From Bog-473 sp052148295 (GTDB taxonomy: Bacteria; Actinomycetota; Acidimicrobiia; Acidimicrobiales; RAAP-2): a stretch of DNA of 64,000 nucleotides. Both the position numbers and the translations under genes were made by a program. Below the pieces are notes generated by a model. The model had not been told where the DNA came from. It saw only the letters and a program-made list of their open reading frames with translations, and ran no database searches. The stretch spans positions 1 through 64,000 of the forward strand of contig JBKQIP010000065.1 in NCBI GenBank assembly GCA_052148295.1. The letters are read 5' to 3'. Shown here piece by piece: positions 1 to 7,103 of the stretch. Positions within the stretch are counted from its first letter, which is position 1. Every line of letters starts with the position of its first letter.

Positions 1-1164
1 CTCATCCACCCTCGCTGCCTCCTCCGCCTCCAGCGTGGCGATCTGGCCGGTAAGGAGCCGCTCCTCCTCTGCGTAGCGGTCCCCGTCGATCTTGTCGGCG
101 TAGTACAGGTCCAGGAGCTTGCGGAGCTTCAGATTCAGCTTCGCCACCGTTGACGCCACCGAAGGGCCCACAGGTCCAACCACCCGTCGATGAGCCGAAA
201 GGGCCTCACGGATTGCCTCTTGCAGATCCGGGTCCGTGGCCACGATCTCCAGGCCCTTCTTCGCCGCCCGCATCAGTCCGTTGGCCGATCGTCCCGGTTG
301 CGCACAGCCCTCGCCACGATGCTTGCACCGATACAGCCCCTGATTCCGTTCGTTGTACTCGATGCCGGCCACCCGGAGACAGATCCCGCACCGGACGATT
401 CCCGACAGCAGGTCCTTGCTCCGCCGGCGACCCGGAATGTGACCCCTTCTCGACGCATCGAAATCGGCCAATGTCACCAGCGGCTCATGGACGCCGGGGA
501 ACCAGTCGTCCCGGAGGCGGACCTCTCCGAGGTAGACCCGGTTCTCCAGGATGTGCCGAACGGTCGAATACCCCATGCCGAGCTCCCGGGCAATCACGGC
601 AAAGCTGGCGCCACCGGTCCGCAGGGCAAAGCAGCGACGCACCAAGGGTGCCATCTCGTTCGGTACGAGGAACCCGTCGACCATGTCGTATCCGGTCGGT
701 GCCCGGTTGAGCCACCGGCCCTGCTCGACGGCCTGGCGGTTCCCCATCGTGACGTTCTCCACGATCTGGTCCCGGTAGTACTGGGCGAACACTCCGTGGA
801 TGCCGATCTGCATCTTGCCCGAAGCCGTCCCGGTCTCCATGTCGCCCTCATTGACCGAGTGGACCTTGACGGCGTGCGCATCGAACGCCTTCACCAGCGT
901 GGCGAAATCGCCCTGATCACGACTCAGACGGTCCCACCGCCATATCACCAGATCAGAGACTTGACCCGACTCCACGAGGCCCAGCAACTCCCGCATCGCG
1001 GGCCGGTCGAGGTTTTTGCCCGACCACCCCTCATCGGCCAGGACCCGCACCGGCCCGAGATCACGGAGGCGGGCGAACTCCCGGCACCGCTTCGCCTGGG
1101 CTTCCGGGGAGAAGTCGACCTGGTCCTCCGTCGACACCCTCACGTACGCAATCGTCTGGCTCAT
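1..1164 (-). CDS. Large serine recombinase (site-specific integrase), 3' end cut by window edge
   Basis: Read from an ATG at 1164 leftward off the window, at least 388 codons. The N-terminal resolvase fold has the catalytic serine in YVRVS (Ser11) and the basic WDRLSR motif near residue 78. A recombinase domain follows (about 155-250), then a zinc ribbon with Cys263, Cys266, Cys284 and Cys291, and a coiled-coil-like tail from about 340. This is the architecture of integrases that insert and excise phages or integrative elements at att sites. It lies directly downstream of a Rep gene on the same strand, so it is probably the integrase of a small integrative element. An AGGGAGG-like ribosome site precedes the ATG. 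The family call is firm; the target site cannot be seen. Confidence 0.93.
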   Translation of the reverse strand, partial: MSQTIAYVRVSTEDQVDFSPEAQAKRCREFARLRDLGPVRVLADEGWSGKNLDRPAMRELLGLVESGQVSDLVIWRWDRLSRDQGDFATLVKAFDAHAVKVHSVNEGDMETGTASGKMQIGIHGVFAQYYRDQIVENVTMGNRQAVEQGRWLNRAPTGYDMVDGFLVPNEMAPLVRRCFALRTGGASFAVIARELGMGYSTVRHILENRVYLGEVRLRDDWFPGVHEPLVTLADFDASRRGHIPGRRRSKDLLSGIVRCGICLRVAGIEYNERNQGLYRCKHRGEGCAQPGRSANGLMRAAKKGLEIVATDPDLQEAIREALSAHRRVVGPVGPSVASTVAKLNLKLRKLLDLYYADKIDGDRYAEEERLLTGQIATLEAEEAARVDE

Positions 1165-1261
1165 CCTCAGCCTCCCTTTCTCCATCCTTGTCGATGATCC
1201 GCTGCCCGATGGTGATCAAAGTCGCAGCGGCCCTGCTCAGGTCCCGCCCGTCACTCATCAC
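1061..1261 (-). CDS. Possible small linker protein between rep and recombinase
   Basis: A 66-codon frame starts with two ATG codons 14 bases past the Rep stop and overlaps the first third of a kilobase of the recombinase in another frame. The first 33 codons are unique sequence; the rest is antiregister to the recombinase and turns Pro/Gly rich, so the real product (if any) may be only the N-terminal part. I do not recognise it. Its position is where small excisionase-like genes often sit in such elements, but nothing in the sequence proves translation. Confidence 0.25.
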   Translation of the reverse strand: MMSDGRDLSRAAATLITIGQRIIDKDGEREAEDEPDDCVREGVDGGPGRLLPGSPGEAVPGVRPPP

Positions 1262-1274
1262 GGTCCACCGGAAC

Positions 1275-2252
1275 TCACCACCGCCAGGTCCTCACTGGCG
1301 GCTTCGCCCACTCCGTGGCACTGTCGGAGTCCCAGACCGTGATCGCCCGCCGATCGTCCTCGGGCACCAGATCCGCCACGATCCGATCGCCTGCCGACTT
1401 GCTCCGCACCCACTGGCTTGCCGCTGACGGTGCGAACCCCTGGGCGACCTCGTACCGATGGCTCTGGCGCCCCACATGCTCGGGGGACCAATCCTTCTGG
1501 GCGTACTTGCAGCCGTACCTGGCGGCCCGGCGCCATCCCTCCCTCGGGGTCGGGCACAGCCCCAGCGGTTCACCCTTCGGCCCCCTGATGGATTTCGCGA
1601 AGTCGGTGACCCACACGTGCCCGAGGCCCCACAATCCGGCAATCAAGGCATGCGGCTGGCGCTCTGCGATGAAGAAGTTGACGTGCCATCCGTGCCCCCC
1701 AGGGTGAAGCTCAGGTGAGTACCAGTAGGGGAGTGCCCTACCCCCGACCCCAGTCCGCATTCTCCTGGCGAACTCCGCCACCTGCCCCATGACCATCCGG
1801 CGATCCGTCGGCGGGGCGGCATAGGTGAGTACCCACATGTACCGCAGCCGGTTCCGCACGAAGTATCGCCTCGAGCGGGCCGCAGCCCGGCTGTTGGCAG
1901 CCTGCCAAGTCGCTCCCACATCTCGCTCGGGACACCAAGACTCCTCCTGCCGCACGGGCCATGGGCCTTCGCCTCTAATTCTCAGCTCCCCTTCGTCCGA
2001 CACCCACCACGACCCGCTCGGATCACAGACCAGGCCGCCATCGCCAGTCGGCTCAAACCTCCGCCACTCCTCGGCCTCGGGCTTCCGACCAGATTCCAAC
2101 CTCGACGACCGCCAGACGACCGATGCTTCCCCGCATTCGGGCCAATGGGTGAACCACCATCCCCAGCCGTCCTCGATAAGGGTCCTCCGCAGCTTGCCGA
2201 GTTGTGTTACTTGGTCAAGTGAAGAGAGGCCCCCTTTCACCGTGTGTTCCAT
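1275..2252 (-). CDS. rep: HUH-type rolling-circle replication initiator (Rep)
   Basis: This 325-residue protein carries the three classic Rep motifs in order: a hydrophobic MWVLTYA strand (about 139-145, motif 1), HGWHVN (187-192, the HUH metal-binding pair, motif 2) and YGCKYAQK (246-253, the YxxKY nicking-tyrosine motif 3). Such enzymes nick one strand at an origin and stay joined to the 5' end through tyrosine, driving rolling-circle replication of plasmids and integrative elements. Start ATG at 2252 lies three bases from an 18-bp inverted repeat (2255-2272). The recombinase follows on the same strand. The Rep call is strong; whether the element still replicates is unknown. Confidence 0.85.
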   Translation of the reverse strand: MEHTVKGGLSSLDQVTQLGKLRRTLIEDGWGWWFTHWPECGEASVVWRSSRLESGRKPEAEEWRRFEPTGDGGLVCDPSGSWWVSDEGELRIRGEGPWPVRQEESWCPERDVGATWQAANSRAAARSRRYFVRNRLRYMWVLTYAAPPTDRRMVMGQVAEFARRMRTGVGGRALPYWYSPELHPGGHGWHVNFFIAERQPHALIAGLWGLGHVWVTDFAKSIRGPKGEPLGLCPTPREGWRRAARYGCKYAQKDWSPEHVGRQSHRYEVAQGFAPSAASQWVRSKSAGDRIVADLVPEDDRRAITVWDSDSATEWAKPPVRTWRW

Positions 2253-2254
2253 AG

Positions 2255-2272
2255 CTGCGACAATAGTCGCAG
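2255..2272. repeat. 18-bp inverted repeat at the Rep start codon
   Basis: Perfect arms CTGCGAC and GTCGCAG enclose a four-base loop (AATA, or TATT on the rep strand). The repeat abuts the Rep ATG. It could be an operator for autoregulation of rep, or the hairpin at which the HUH enzyme nicks, since such origins are commonly short stem-loops with an A/T-rich loop. The sequence alone cannot separate the two. Confidence 0.6.
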
Positions 2273-2449
2273 ATAACGGGCACCGGATCGCGGGTCCCTC
2301 CGGGCGAACTGAACAGAAGCCGGCAGAGATCAGCAGATCGAGATGAGACGGGCGGGCCGTGCGATCCGGCGCCCCGTCCGGCCGCCGTGCGCTCTCGCAC
2401 GGGCCGTCCGGTCGGCGGCGCTCGTCCGGCGGACCGGGCAGCCCCTCCG

Positions 2450-2818
2450 TCAGGCCGCTATGGCCGACGCACCAACGACGAACATCAGGCCCTGGGCCTG
2501 CGTGAAGAGCTTCTTGCGGTTGCGCAGCGTGGCATAAAGCTCGTCATAGCGTTCTTGCACTCCAGACGAGCGATTCATCCAGCTCGGGCTCTCCTCGTTC
2601 GGAAACGCCTTGCGAAATGCCTGCTGGTCCCGGTAGGCGGTGGCTCGACTCTCCTCCATCACATCGGCATACTCATCGAGACTCTTCGGCGGTCGACCCA
2701 GTTCGGCCGTAGCCAGTCCCCACCCCATGGCGAACTTCAACGCCCTGCTGGTGGCCCGCAAGCCGCCGTTCGCTACCCCTAATTCGCCCCACGTCTGCGG
2801 CGGCCGCCGTTTCGCCAT
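2450..2818 (-). CDS. Small HTH-like protein of the mobile element
   Basis: The frame opens further upstream, but the ATG at 2818 (MAKRRPPQTW) is preceded by GGGGGA and gives a compact 122-residue protein. The segment ESRATAYRDQQAFRKAFP (about residues 60-77) reads like a helix-turn-helix recognition region. Order and strand match the Rep and recombinase genes, so it is likely their regulator or replication partner. A related small protein, with a RAT-x4-R pattern, precedes the decayed rep at 6.5 kb, which supports a conserved module. It was not matched to a named family. Confidence 0.6.
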   Translation of the reverse strand: MAKRRPPQTWGELGVANGGLRATSRALKFAMGWGLATAELGRPPKSLDEYADVMEESRATAYRDQQAFRKAFPNEESPSWMNRSSGVQERYDELYATLRNRKKLFTQAQGLMFVVGASAIAA

Positions 2819-2864
2819 GTCCCCCAGTCTACCGGCTTGCCCGCTTTCTGAGACCGGCACAGTT

Positions 2865-2880
2865 CCGGCGTTCTGGGACA
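2865..2880 (+). repeat. Module-boundary repeat, copy 1
   Basis: CCGGCG-TTCT-GGGACA, in the gap between the small HTH-like gene and the membrane protein gene. It fits the consensus CCGGCG-N4-GGG(G/A)CA shared by seven same-orientation intergenic copies up to 11.0 kb. Confidence 0.6.
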
Positions 2881-2910
2881 GGTTTGTCGGTTGGGCCGTA
2901 GAACGGCCTC

Positions 2911-3342
2911 TTACGGCGTTGTGGTTCGAAGACCGCTCGGCAGATCCACTTTGTAGCAAGGAAGTAATGTGGCGGTCCCCTTCAAGTTGCCCACAGACCC
3001 GCGGATTGGGATCGCTTCATCGCTGCAGAGCGGCGTACCTGAGGCATTCGGAACACTTTGACCCTGCGCCCCCGGTGACGAGTGGTGTCCAACCTGTCCT
3101 CCCAGCGGTGCGTGTCCATGCGATGGCGGGATTGGCCCTCTTCCGATGCTTCCGGTGCCGTCAGTTGCGATGAACGTGATCGCAAGCGCGAGACTCACAC
3201 ACGCGATCGATCCGCCGAGGACCAGACGCCTGCGCCGTCTCCGCCGCGCTTCTTTGAAGAGGAGGTTGGTCTCGGTCCTCGAGACCTGGACCATGGAATC
3301 GCCAAGAACCTCTTCTGGCGCGTCAAGCGTGCTCACTGACAT
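2911..3342 (-). CDS. Single-pass membrane protein of unknown function
   Basis: A 143-residue protein: an acidic/neutral N-terminus, a run of eight basic residues (about 33-40), one transmembrane helix (about 41-60, LVLGGSIACVSLALAITFI), then a Gly/Pro/Ser-rich outer part with two cysteines. The basic stop-transfer side suggests an N-in, C-out topology. It is divergent from the GntR gene with only 9 bases between starts, so they probably share a control region. There is no clear Shine-Dalgarno. Family not recognised. Confidence 0.6.
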   Translation of the reverse strand: MSVSTLDAPEEVLGDSMVQVSRTETNLLFKEARRRRRRRLVLGGSIACVSLALAITFIATDGTGSIGRGPIPPSHGHAPLGGQVGHHSSPGAQGQSVPNASGTPLCSDEAIPIRGSVGNLKGTATLLPCYKVDLPSGLRTTTP

Positions 3343-3345
3343 AGA

Positions 3346-3360
3346 ACTACTATGACTAGT
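3346..3360. promoter_or_regulatory. Imperfect palindrome between divergent starts
   Basis: ACTAC-TATGA-CTAGT spans the nine bases between the two divergent start codons and runs into the GntR start. Autoregulated YtrA-type GntR repressors bind palindromes in such gaps. The arms are short and one pair is mismatched, so this is a suggestion only. Confidence 0.3.
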
Positions 3361-3711
3361 ACCATGATCTCTGTCAACGTGGACCGAACAGAGTCCCTTC
3401 CCTTACACGACCAGGTCGCCGCCGAGATTCGGCGAGCCATCGCGGAGGGCGAGGCAGTGCCCGGGGAGCGGCTGCCTCTCGCCAAGGACATCGCTGCCGT
3501 TCTTGGAGTGAACAAGAACACGGTGCTCCGAGCGATGCACATGTTGCGGGACGAGGGGCTCGTCGAGTTTGGGAGGGGCAACGGCATCACCGTCTCCGGA
3601 ACGCCAGAGAAAGGGGCCGTTCTTTCGAGGGTCAGGGAACTCTTGGCGTTCGCCCGCTCACACGGCTACCAGCGCGATGAGGTCATCGCCATGATCGATA
3701 CGCTCCCCTAG
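3352..3711 (+). CDS. GntR family regulator, YtrA-like short form
   Basis: A 119-residue protein. Residues 15-75 form the GntR winged helix-turn-helix (PLHDQVAAEIRRAIAEGE, then GERLPLAKDIA and NKNTVLRAMHML). The tail of about 40 residues is far too short for a FadR or HutC effector domain. That size is typical of YtrA-type repressors, which usually control neighbouring membrane or transport genes. The divergent membrane protein gene is the obvious target. A second in-frame ATG lies four codons in. The leader is very short, so translation may be leaderless. Confidence 0.88.
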   Translation: MTSTMISVNVDRTESLPLHDQVAAEIRRAIAEGEAVPGERLPLAKDIAAVLGVNKNTVLRAMHMLRDEGLVEFGRGNGITVSGTPEKGAVLSRVRELLAFARSHGYQRDEVIAMIDTLP

Positions 3712-3727
3712 CCGGCGTAAGGGGGCA
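3712..3727 (+). repeat. Module-boundary repeat, copy 2
   Basis: CCGGCG-TAAG-GGGGCA begins at the base after the GntR stop codon, in the convergent gap before the peptidase E gene. Confidence 0.65.
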
Positions 3728-3732
3728 CCCAG

Positions 3733-4365
3733 TCATACGATGTGAGACTCCCCATTTGCGACGATCAAAGCCTCTCCGTCACGCAGTGTCTGGAAATCCA
3801 AGCCCGATTGTCGGAGATAGGTCGCGGCCTTCTCGGCATCGGCGCTCTCGGGGTGATCTGACCGCCAGTGGGGAACTATTCGCCAGGGCACGAGGTGGAG
3901 GGTCTCTGGAATGACATCCTCGAGATACCCATCAGGGATAGTCCCGGGATCGTCCACCAGGTCAATGCCCTCGAGGTCGGGTGCCGTGACACACGAACCT
4001 GCGCTGTAGCCGCCGTAGACCAAGCGACCGTCCGACAGTGGCCCAAAGAGGGCCTCTCTGAATCTGGACTGCGTCATTGCCCGGGCCAAGACGAAAGAGT
4101 TTCCGCCGGTGACCCACAGGAATCGCAAACGGCTGAGGCGATCTCTGAGGCCCTCTAGATCATCGAAGTACGAACGAAGATCCAGCTCCTCATACTCAAA
4201 GCCGAGGGAGCTCAAATCCTCTGATTCCCGAGCAAAAATGCGCCGACGATCCGCAAACCCATCAAGGGCATTGAAGATGATTCCCGCCCGCCCGGGTGTT
4301 TCGACCAAGTCAGCCAGCGCGTTTCGATCGGCCCCGATGCGGTAGGAGCTGAGATAGAGCTTCAC
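3733..4365 (-). CDS. pepE: Peptidase E / S51 family (class I glutaminase-like fold)
   Basis: A 210-residue protein, close to the family's usual 200-230. VTGGNSF (85-91) forms the fold's conserved turn, and GYSAGS (119-124) places the nucleophile Ser121. Downstream PHWRSDHP supplies histidine and acid residues, and ALIVANGE closes the domain. S51 peptidases cleave Asp-X dipeptides in the cytosol; many homologues have unknown substrates. It follows the neighbouring DinB-like gene on the same strand with about 85 bases between. Such single-gene functions are frequent passengers on mobile cassettes. Confidence 0.87.
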   Translation of the reverse strand: MKLYLSSYRIGADRNALADLVETPGRAGIIFNALDGFADRRRIFARESEDLSSLGFEYEELDLRSYFDDLEGLRDRLSRLRFLWVTGGNSFVLARAMTQSRFREALFGPLSDGRLVYGGYSAGSCVTAPDLEGIDLVDDPGTIPDGYLEDVIPETLHLVPWRIVPHWRSDHPESADAEKAATYLRQSGLDFQTLRDGEALIVANGESHIV

Positions 4366-4431
4366 AGTTCACGGCCGCACATTGAAACGACCCGTCCATG
4401 GCGACCTGAACCCGGCGATCGCAAACACCCT

Positions 4432-4471
4432 ACTTCGGCAATCCCAGAATCACTTCGGCAATCCCAGAATC
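4432..4471. repeat. Tandem 20-bp duplication at a gene end
   Basis: Two exact adjacent copies of ACTTCGGCAATCCCAGAATC. The second overlaps the last codons and stop of the DinB-like gene; the first lies just after the stop. It looks like a recent slippage or repair event. Confidence 0.85.
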
Positions 4472-5292
4472 GAGCGAGTGCTGCGAAGCACTTCGAGCAA
4501 CGCCGGTTCTCCCGAAATCCTCAGTGCTCCCTGTCGTTCTGGGGACAGGTTATTTGTGAGCAGCCTCCAGGCTTCGTCGGTGCTCATGGAAATAGTGGCC
4601 ACTTCATTGCTGAGCACATCGGCAAAAACCCATCCCCGTCCCGTGGAAACCAGGTGCCACCTCGCGGCGACGGATCCTGAGATGTCGATCGTCACGGTAT
4701 CTCCAGGCGGCCGGATCTGGGTGGCTAAGCGGTAAGGATATGCCCATCGGAACCCCTCGAAAATAGGTCCGAGCACATCACCTCGCAGGTCAGGATCTCG
4801 GTCAAGGGCATCGAGGAGCTGCTGCCGATGGATCCAGAACTCTGACAGCTCGCGAACCTGGTTCAACCAGATGGGAGACTCATCGGGTCCTGCCCACTGG
4901 ACATGCGCGGTTCGTTCCATTGGGTCCTGGGTAGCAAAGAGATCCACCATCTGTGGTCCGCTCCAAGTGAGCAGGCCAATGGCCACTCTCGGGCTCAGTC
5001 CCCTGGTGGCCGATACCCACTCGCGCATTAGATTGTCCAGCCATTCGATGAAGTCGGACTCATCGTCACCATCAGGAGGCCGAGTTCCCAGGTAGCTATC
5101 CCGGTGTCGTGACAGCATCCCGAGATCGCCATTAACCAGGTGGCTCACGAGACCGAGGACACTCCACCCTGGACAGGGAGTCTCCCGAGACCAGTCCGTC
5201 GGCTCAAGAGAGTTCAAGAGGTCCAGCAAGCGCCCTCGTTCAACTCCGAACAGTACGGAGATGTCTCCAGGAGGACCGCCCTCGACTGCCAT
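4450..5292 (-). CDS. Mycothiol-dependent maleylpyruvate isomerase (DinB-like) family protein
   Basis: A 280-residue protein with the DinB/MDMPI four-helix fold. Near the N-terminus TPCPGWSVLGLVSHL gives the WSV...H signature with the first metal-ligand histidine, and EFWIHRQQLLDAL gives the later histidine motif. The C-terminal 90 residues form an SCP2-like lobe. Family members use mycothiol or another thiol to isomerise or transfer groups. No aromatic-degradation genes are nearby, so the substrate is open. The 3' end carries an exact 20-bp tandem duplication. A paralogue lies at 21.3 kb. Confidence 0.8.
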   Translation of the reverse strand: MAVEGGPPGDISVLFGVERGRLLDLLNSLEPTDWSRETPCPGWSVLGLVSHLVNGDLGMLSRHRDSYLGTRPPDGDDESDFIEWLDNLMREWVSATRGLSPRVAIGLLTWSGPQMVDLFATQDPMERTAHVQWAGPDESPIWLNQVRELSEFWIHRQQLLDALDRDPDLRGDVLGPIFEGFRWAYPYRLATQIRPPGDTVTIDISGSVAARWHLVSTGRGWVFADVLSNEVATISMSTDEAWRLLTNNLSPERQGALRISGEPALLEVLRSTRSILGLPK

Positions 5293-5342
5293 CTGTCAAT
5301 CCTGGCAGGAGGCTGCGATCGGAACAAAGGACTGCCCCCATG

Positions 5343-5358
5343 GTGCCGTACCGGGGCA
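5343..5358 (+). repeat. Divergent copy of the module-boundary repeat
   Basis: GTGCCG-TACC-GGGGCA. It matches the copy at 8747 over the last ten bases, but only three of the first six. It lies between the DinB-like gene and the decayed recombinase. Confidence 0.4.
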
Positions 5359-5503
5359 GTACCTCTGGCGACCCCAAGCGTTCGGCTAACCGCTCCCTGA
5401 TCCGCCCTCCCCACATGTGACGCCCTAGTCCCGATCTCCGGGCTCGCCCGGCGACACGATCCTCCATCGATTGGTAGCAGAAGCGGCGGATCGGTCCTCC
5501 GAC

Positions 5504-6085
5504 ACGATCGAAACCCGACTCCTTCATGCCGACCTCCTGGTAGCGGACGTGCAGCGGAGGCGCTCCGTGCACAGTTACGTCCAAGTAATCGGATAAGACC
5601 AGAATCTCCTCGATGAACTCGTCGATGAGGACGCGCCGCTCGACCTCCGTCGCGGCCTTCACGTCTTGTCGACGTCGAGGTTTGTGAGCAGTCGGGCGAC
5701 GTCGTCGAAATGCTGTGCGACGTCGTCGGAACGGGCGAACTCGACCTGCGTCCCCTCCGTCTCCCGCTGGGCCTCACGGATGGCGACGGACAAGCGCGCC
5801 TCCTCCGCGGCGAACAGGTCGGGCCCGACCGTGTCGTCGTAGTAGAGGCGCAGCAGCTTGCGACGTTGTGCCACCAGGTCCTCGACACCGTGACGCGAGC
5901 GCCGAGTGCGGACGCCTCCGCCGGCCTTTCGGGCCGGCGTTCGGGCCCGCTCGAGCTCCGTGCGGATGGCGGCCTGCAGTTCCACGTCGTCGCCGATGAG
6001 CCGCAGCCCCAACACGGCGGCCCGCAGCAGGCCGAGGTTGCTGCGGCAAGGCCGCGCGCAGCCCTCGCCCCGCCGAGGGAGAGGT
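5504..6085 (-). pseudogene. Decayed serine recombinase, C-terminal half only
   Basis: Two minus-strand frames together spell the tail of a large serine recombinase. The first (about 6085-5659) begins in the zinc-ribbon region, GEGCARPCRSNLGLLRAA, and runs through the coiled coil (RRKLLRLYYDDTVGPDLF). The second (5662-5504) continues with AATEVERRVLIDEFIEEI and the terminal HVRYQEVG. A frameshift separates them near 5660. It aligns closely with the intact recombinase at 1-1164 (GEGCAQPGRSANGLMRAA; LRKLLDLYYADKIDGDRY). The catalytic half is absent; the upstream DNA is a rep fragment instead. Confidence 0.75.
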
Positions 6086-6476
6086 CCCAACCCTGCCAGT
6101 CGGCGAAGAGATCGACGCGGTTGACGCAGAAACGCAGTTGTCGTGGTTCGAGATCGAGGATCTCCTGCAGTGTGGTCACCGCGGCCTCGGGGCCGACGGC
6201 GTGCAGGAACTCGGAGCGAGGCTGGACGCGCACCGTCGGGAGGTGGCGACTGGTGGAGATGCCGATGCGGGTCATCGCATGCTCGAGGCAGAAGCGGTAC
6301 TTGCCCCAGCCGTGTGGGGTGATGCCGAAGACGAGCTCGCCGAGCTCGAAGGGCGCCGGGCGCTTCGCCTCGCCGGCCCACGCTCGACCATCCTCGAGGC
6401 GATCCAGAAATCGTTTGGGTATTTCCGCCCGTCCGGACACGTAGAGGGCGTCGACTCCGGACGCCAGCTCGCGCAA
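6086..6476 (-). pseudogene. Truncated replication initiator, fused to recombinase remnant
   Basis: From a TTG at 6476 the frame reads ELASGVDALYVSGRAEIP, then FELGELVFGITPHGWGKY and CVNRVDLFADWQGWDL. This resembles the N-terminal half of Rep_trans-type rolling-circle initiators (VSGR and RxDLF motifs). The similarity breaks off near 6086 and the next codons belong to a recombinase zinc ribbon in another frame. A deletion therefore removed the rep 3' end and the recombinase 5' half. The reading frame upstream is continuous with the small gene ending at 6540. It is a relic; no function is expected. Confidence 0.65.
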
Positions 6477-6539
6477 CGGCCCAACTGGCGAATTTGCGAC
6501 TAGGCGTTCAGCGGCCGTGGGGAGTGCCTCGGCAAGCGA

Positions 6540-6790
6540 TCAGTGGAAGAAGCCGGGACGTCGGTCGGCGATCCGGCGCTCGATGCCGGCGGCCCAGGCG
6601 TTCTCGAGGTCGAGTCGGATCCAGGGGAAGGAGTAGTCGTCGGGATGGGCGCCGTACCGAGCGCGGAACCGCCGCACCTTGCGAAAGATGGTGGCGCGGT
6701 GCCAGCCACCCTCTTCGAGCGCGGCGAACCCGCCCGCCATGTGCCAGGCCACCCAGAAGCCGAGGCCTTGACCGGCCCTGTAGGTCTGGG
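6540..6790 (-). pseudogene. Small HTH-like element protein, 5'-truncated relic
   Basis: This frame ends with a stop at 6540 and reads GLGFWVAWHMAGGFAALEEG, then WHRATIFRKVRRFRARYG. No plausible start lies upstream of the promoter region of the divergent antitoxin; GTG 6752 or ATG 6740 are the only in-frame options. The RAT-x4-R pattern and position before a rep gene match the small protein at 2450-2818. It is probably the regulator of the decayed element, cut at its 5' end by whatever brought in the toxin-antitoxin pair. Confidence 0.5.
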
Positions 6791-6798
6791 GTGCGATC

Positions 6799-6820
6799 TG
6801 TACGTCAATTGGCGTACAAT
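6799..6820 (+). promoter_or_regulatory. Operator palindrome and -10 box of the tacAT-like operon
   Basis: TGTACG-T-CAATTG-G-CGTACA (6799-6818) is a 20-bp palindrome with a single mismatched pair. A TACAAT -10 hexamer (6815-6820) overlaps its right arm, and the antitoxin ATG is at 6828. A transcript would start at or near the ATG, so it is probably leaderless. Ribbon-helix-helix antitoxins of this class bind such palindromes to repress their own operon. Confidence 0.65.
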
Positions 6821-6827
6821 AAAACTT

Positions 6828-7103
6828 ATGGCATCGAAGACGGAGCGACTGAGCCTGCGGCTGACCCCCGAACAGGACGCCGTCCTGCGGCGGGCGGCGG
6901 ATGCCCGAGGGGAGTCGGCCAACGACTTCGTCGTGCGCAACGCCGTCGAGGCGGCCGAGATGGAGCTCGCTGACCGGCGGGTCTTCGTGGTCGACGACTC
7001 GGCGTGGGAAGAACTCCAGGAACTGTTGTCGCGTCCGCCGGCCCTCCCGCCGGCGATGGTCAAGCTCCTGTCCAACGCGTCGATTCTCGAACGCCCCGTC
7101 TAG
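6828..7103 (+). CDS. tacA: DUF1778 (TacA-like) antitoxin
   Basis: A 91-residue protein with the DUF1778 ribbon-helix-helix start TERLSLRLTPEQDAVLRRAA (residues 5-24). It is followed by the helix pair around ANDFVVRNAVEAAE and the toxin-binding tail with VVDDSAWEELQELL. These antitoxins bind DNA through the N-terminus and neutralise a GNAT toxin through the C-terminus. The stop TAG at 7101-7103 shares its last base with the GTG start of the downstream acetyltransferase, the usual coupled arrangement. A larger in-frame extension upstream has no ribosome site and runs over the palindrome, so ATG 6828 is preferred. Confidence 0.9.
   Translation: MASKTERLSLRLTPEQDAVLRRAADARGESANDFVVRNAVEAAEMELADRRVFVVDDSAWEELQELLSRPPALPPAMVKLLSNASILERPV

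Noticed and set aside
4525..4560. GTTCTGGGGACAGGTT as a further boundary repeat
   Set aside because: It resembles the copy at 2865 (GTTCTGGGACAGGTT) but lies within the coding part of the DinB-like gene, has an extra G and lacks CCGGCG.
5930..5950. CCGGCG-TTCG-GGCCCG as a boundary repeat
   Set aside because: The right half does not match GGGRCA and the site is inside the recombinase remnant; GC-rich coincidence.
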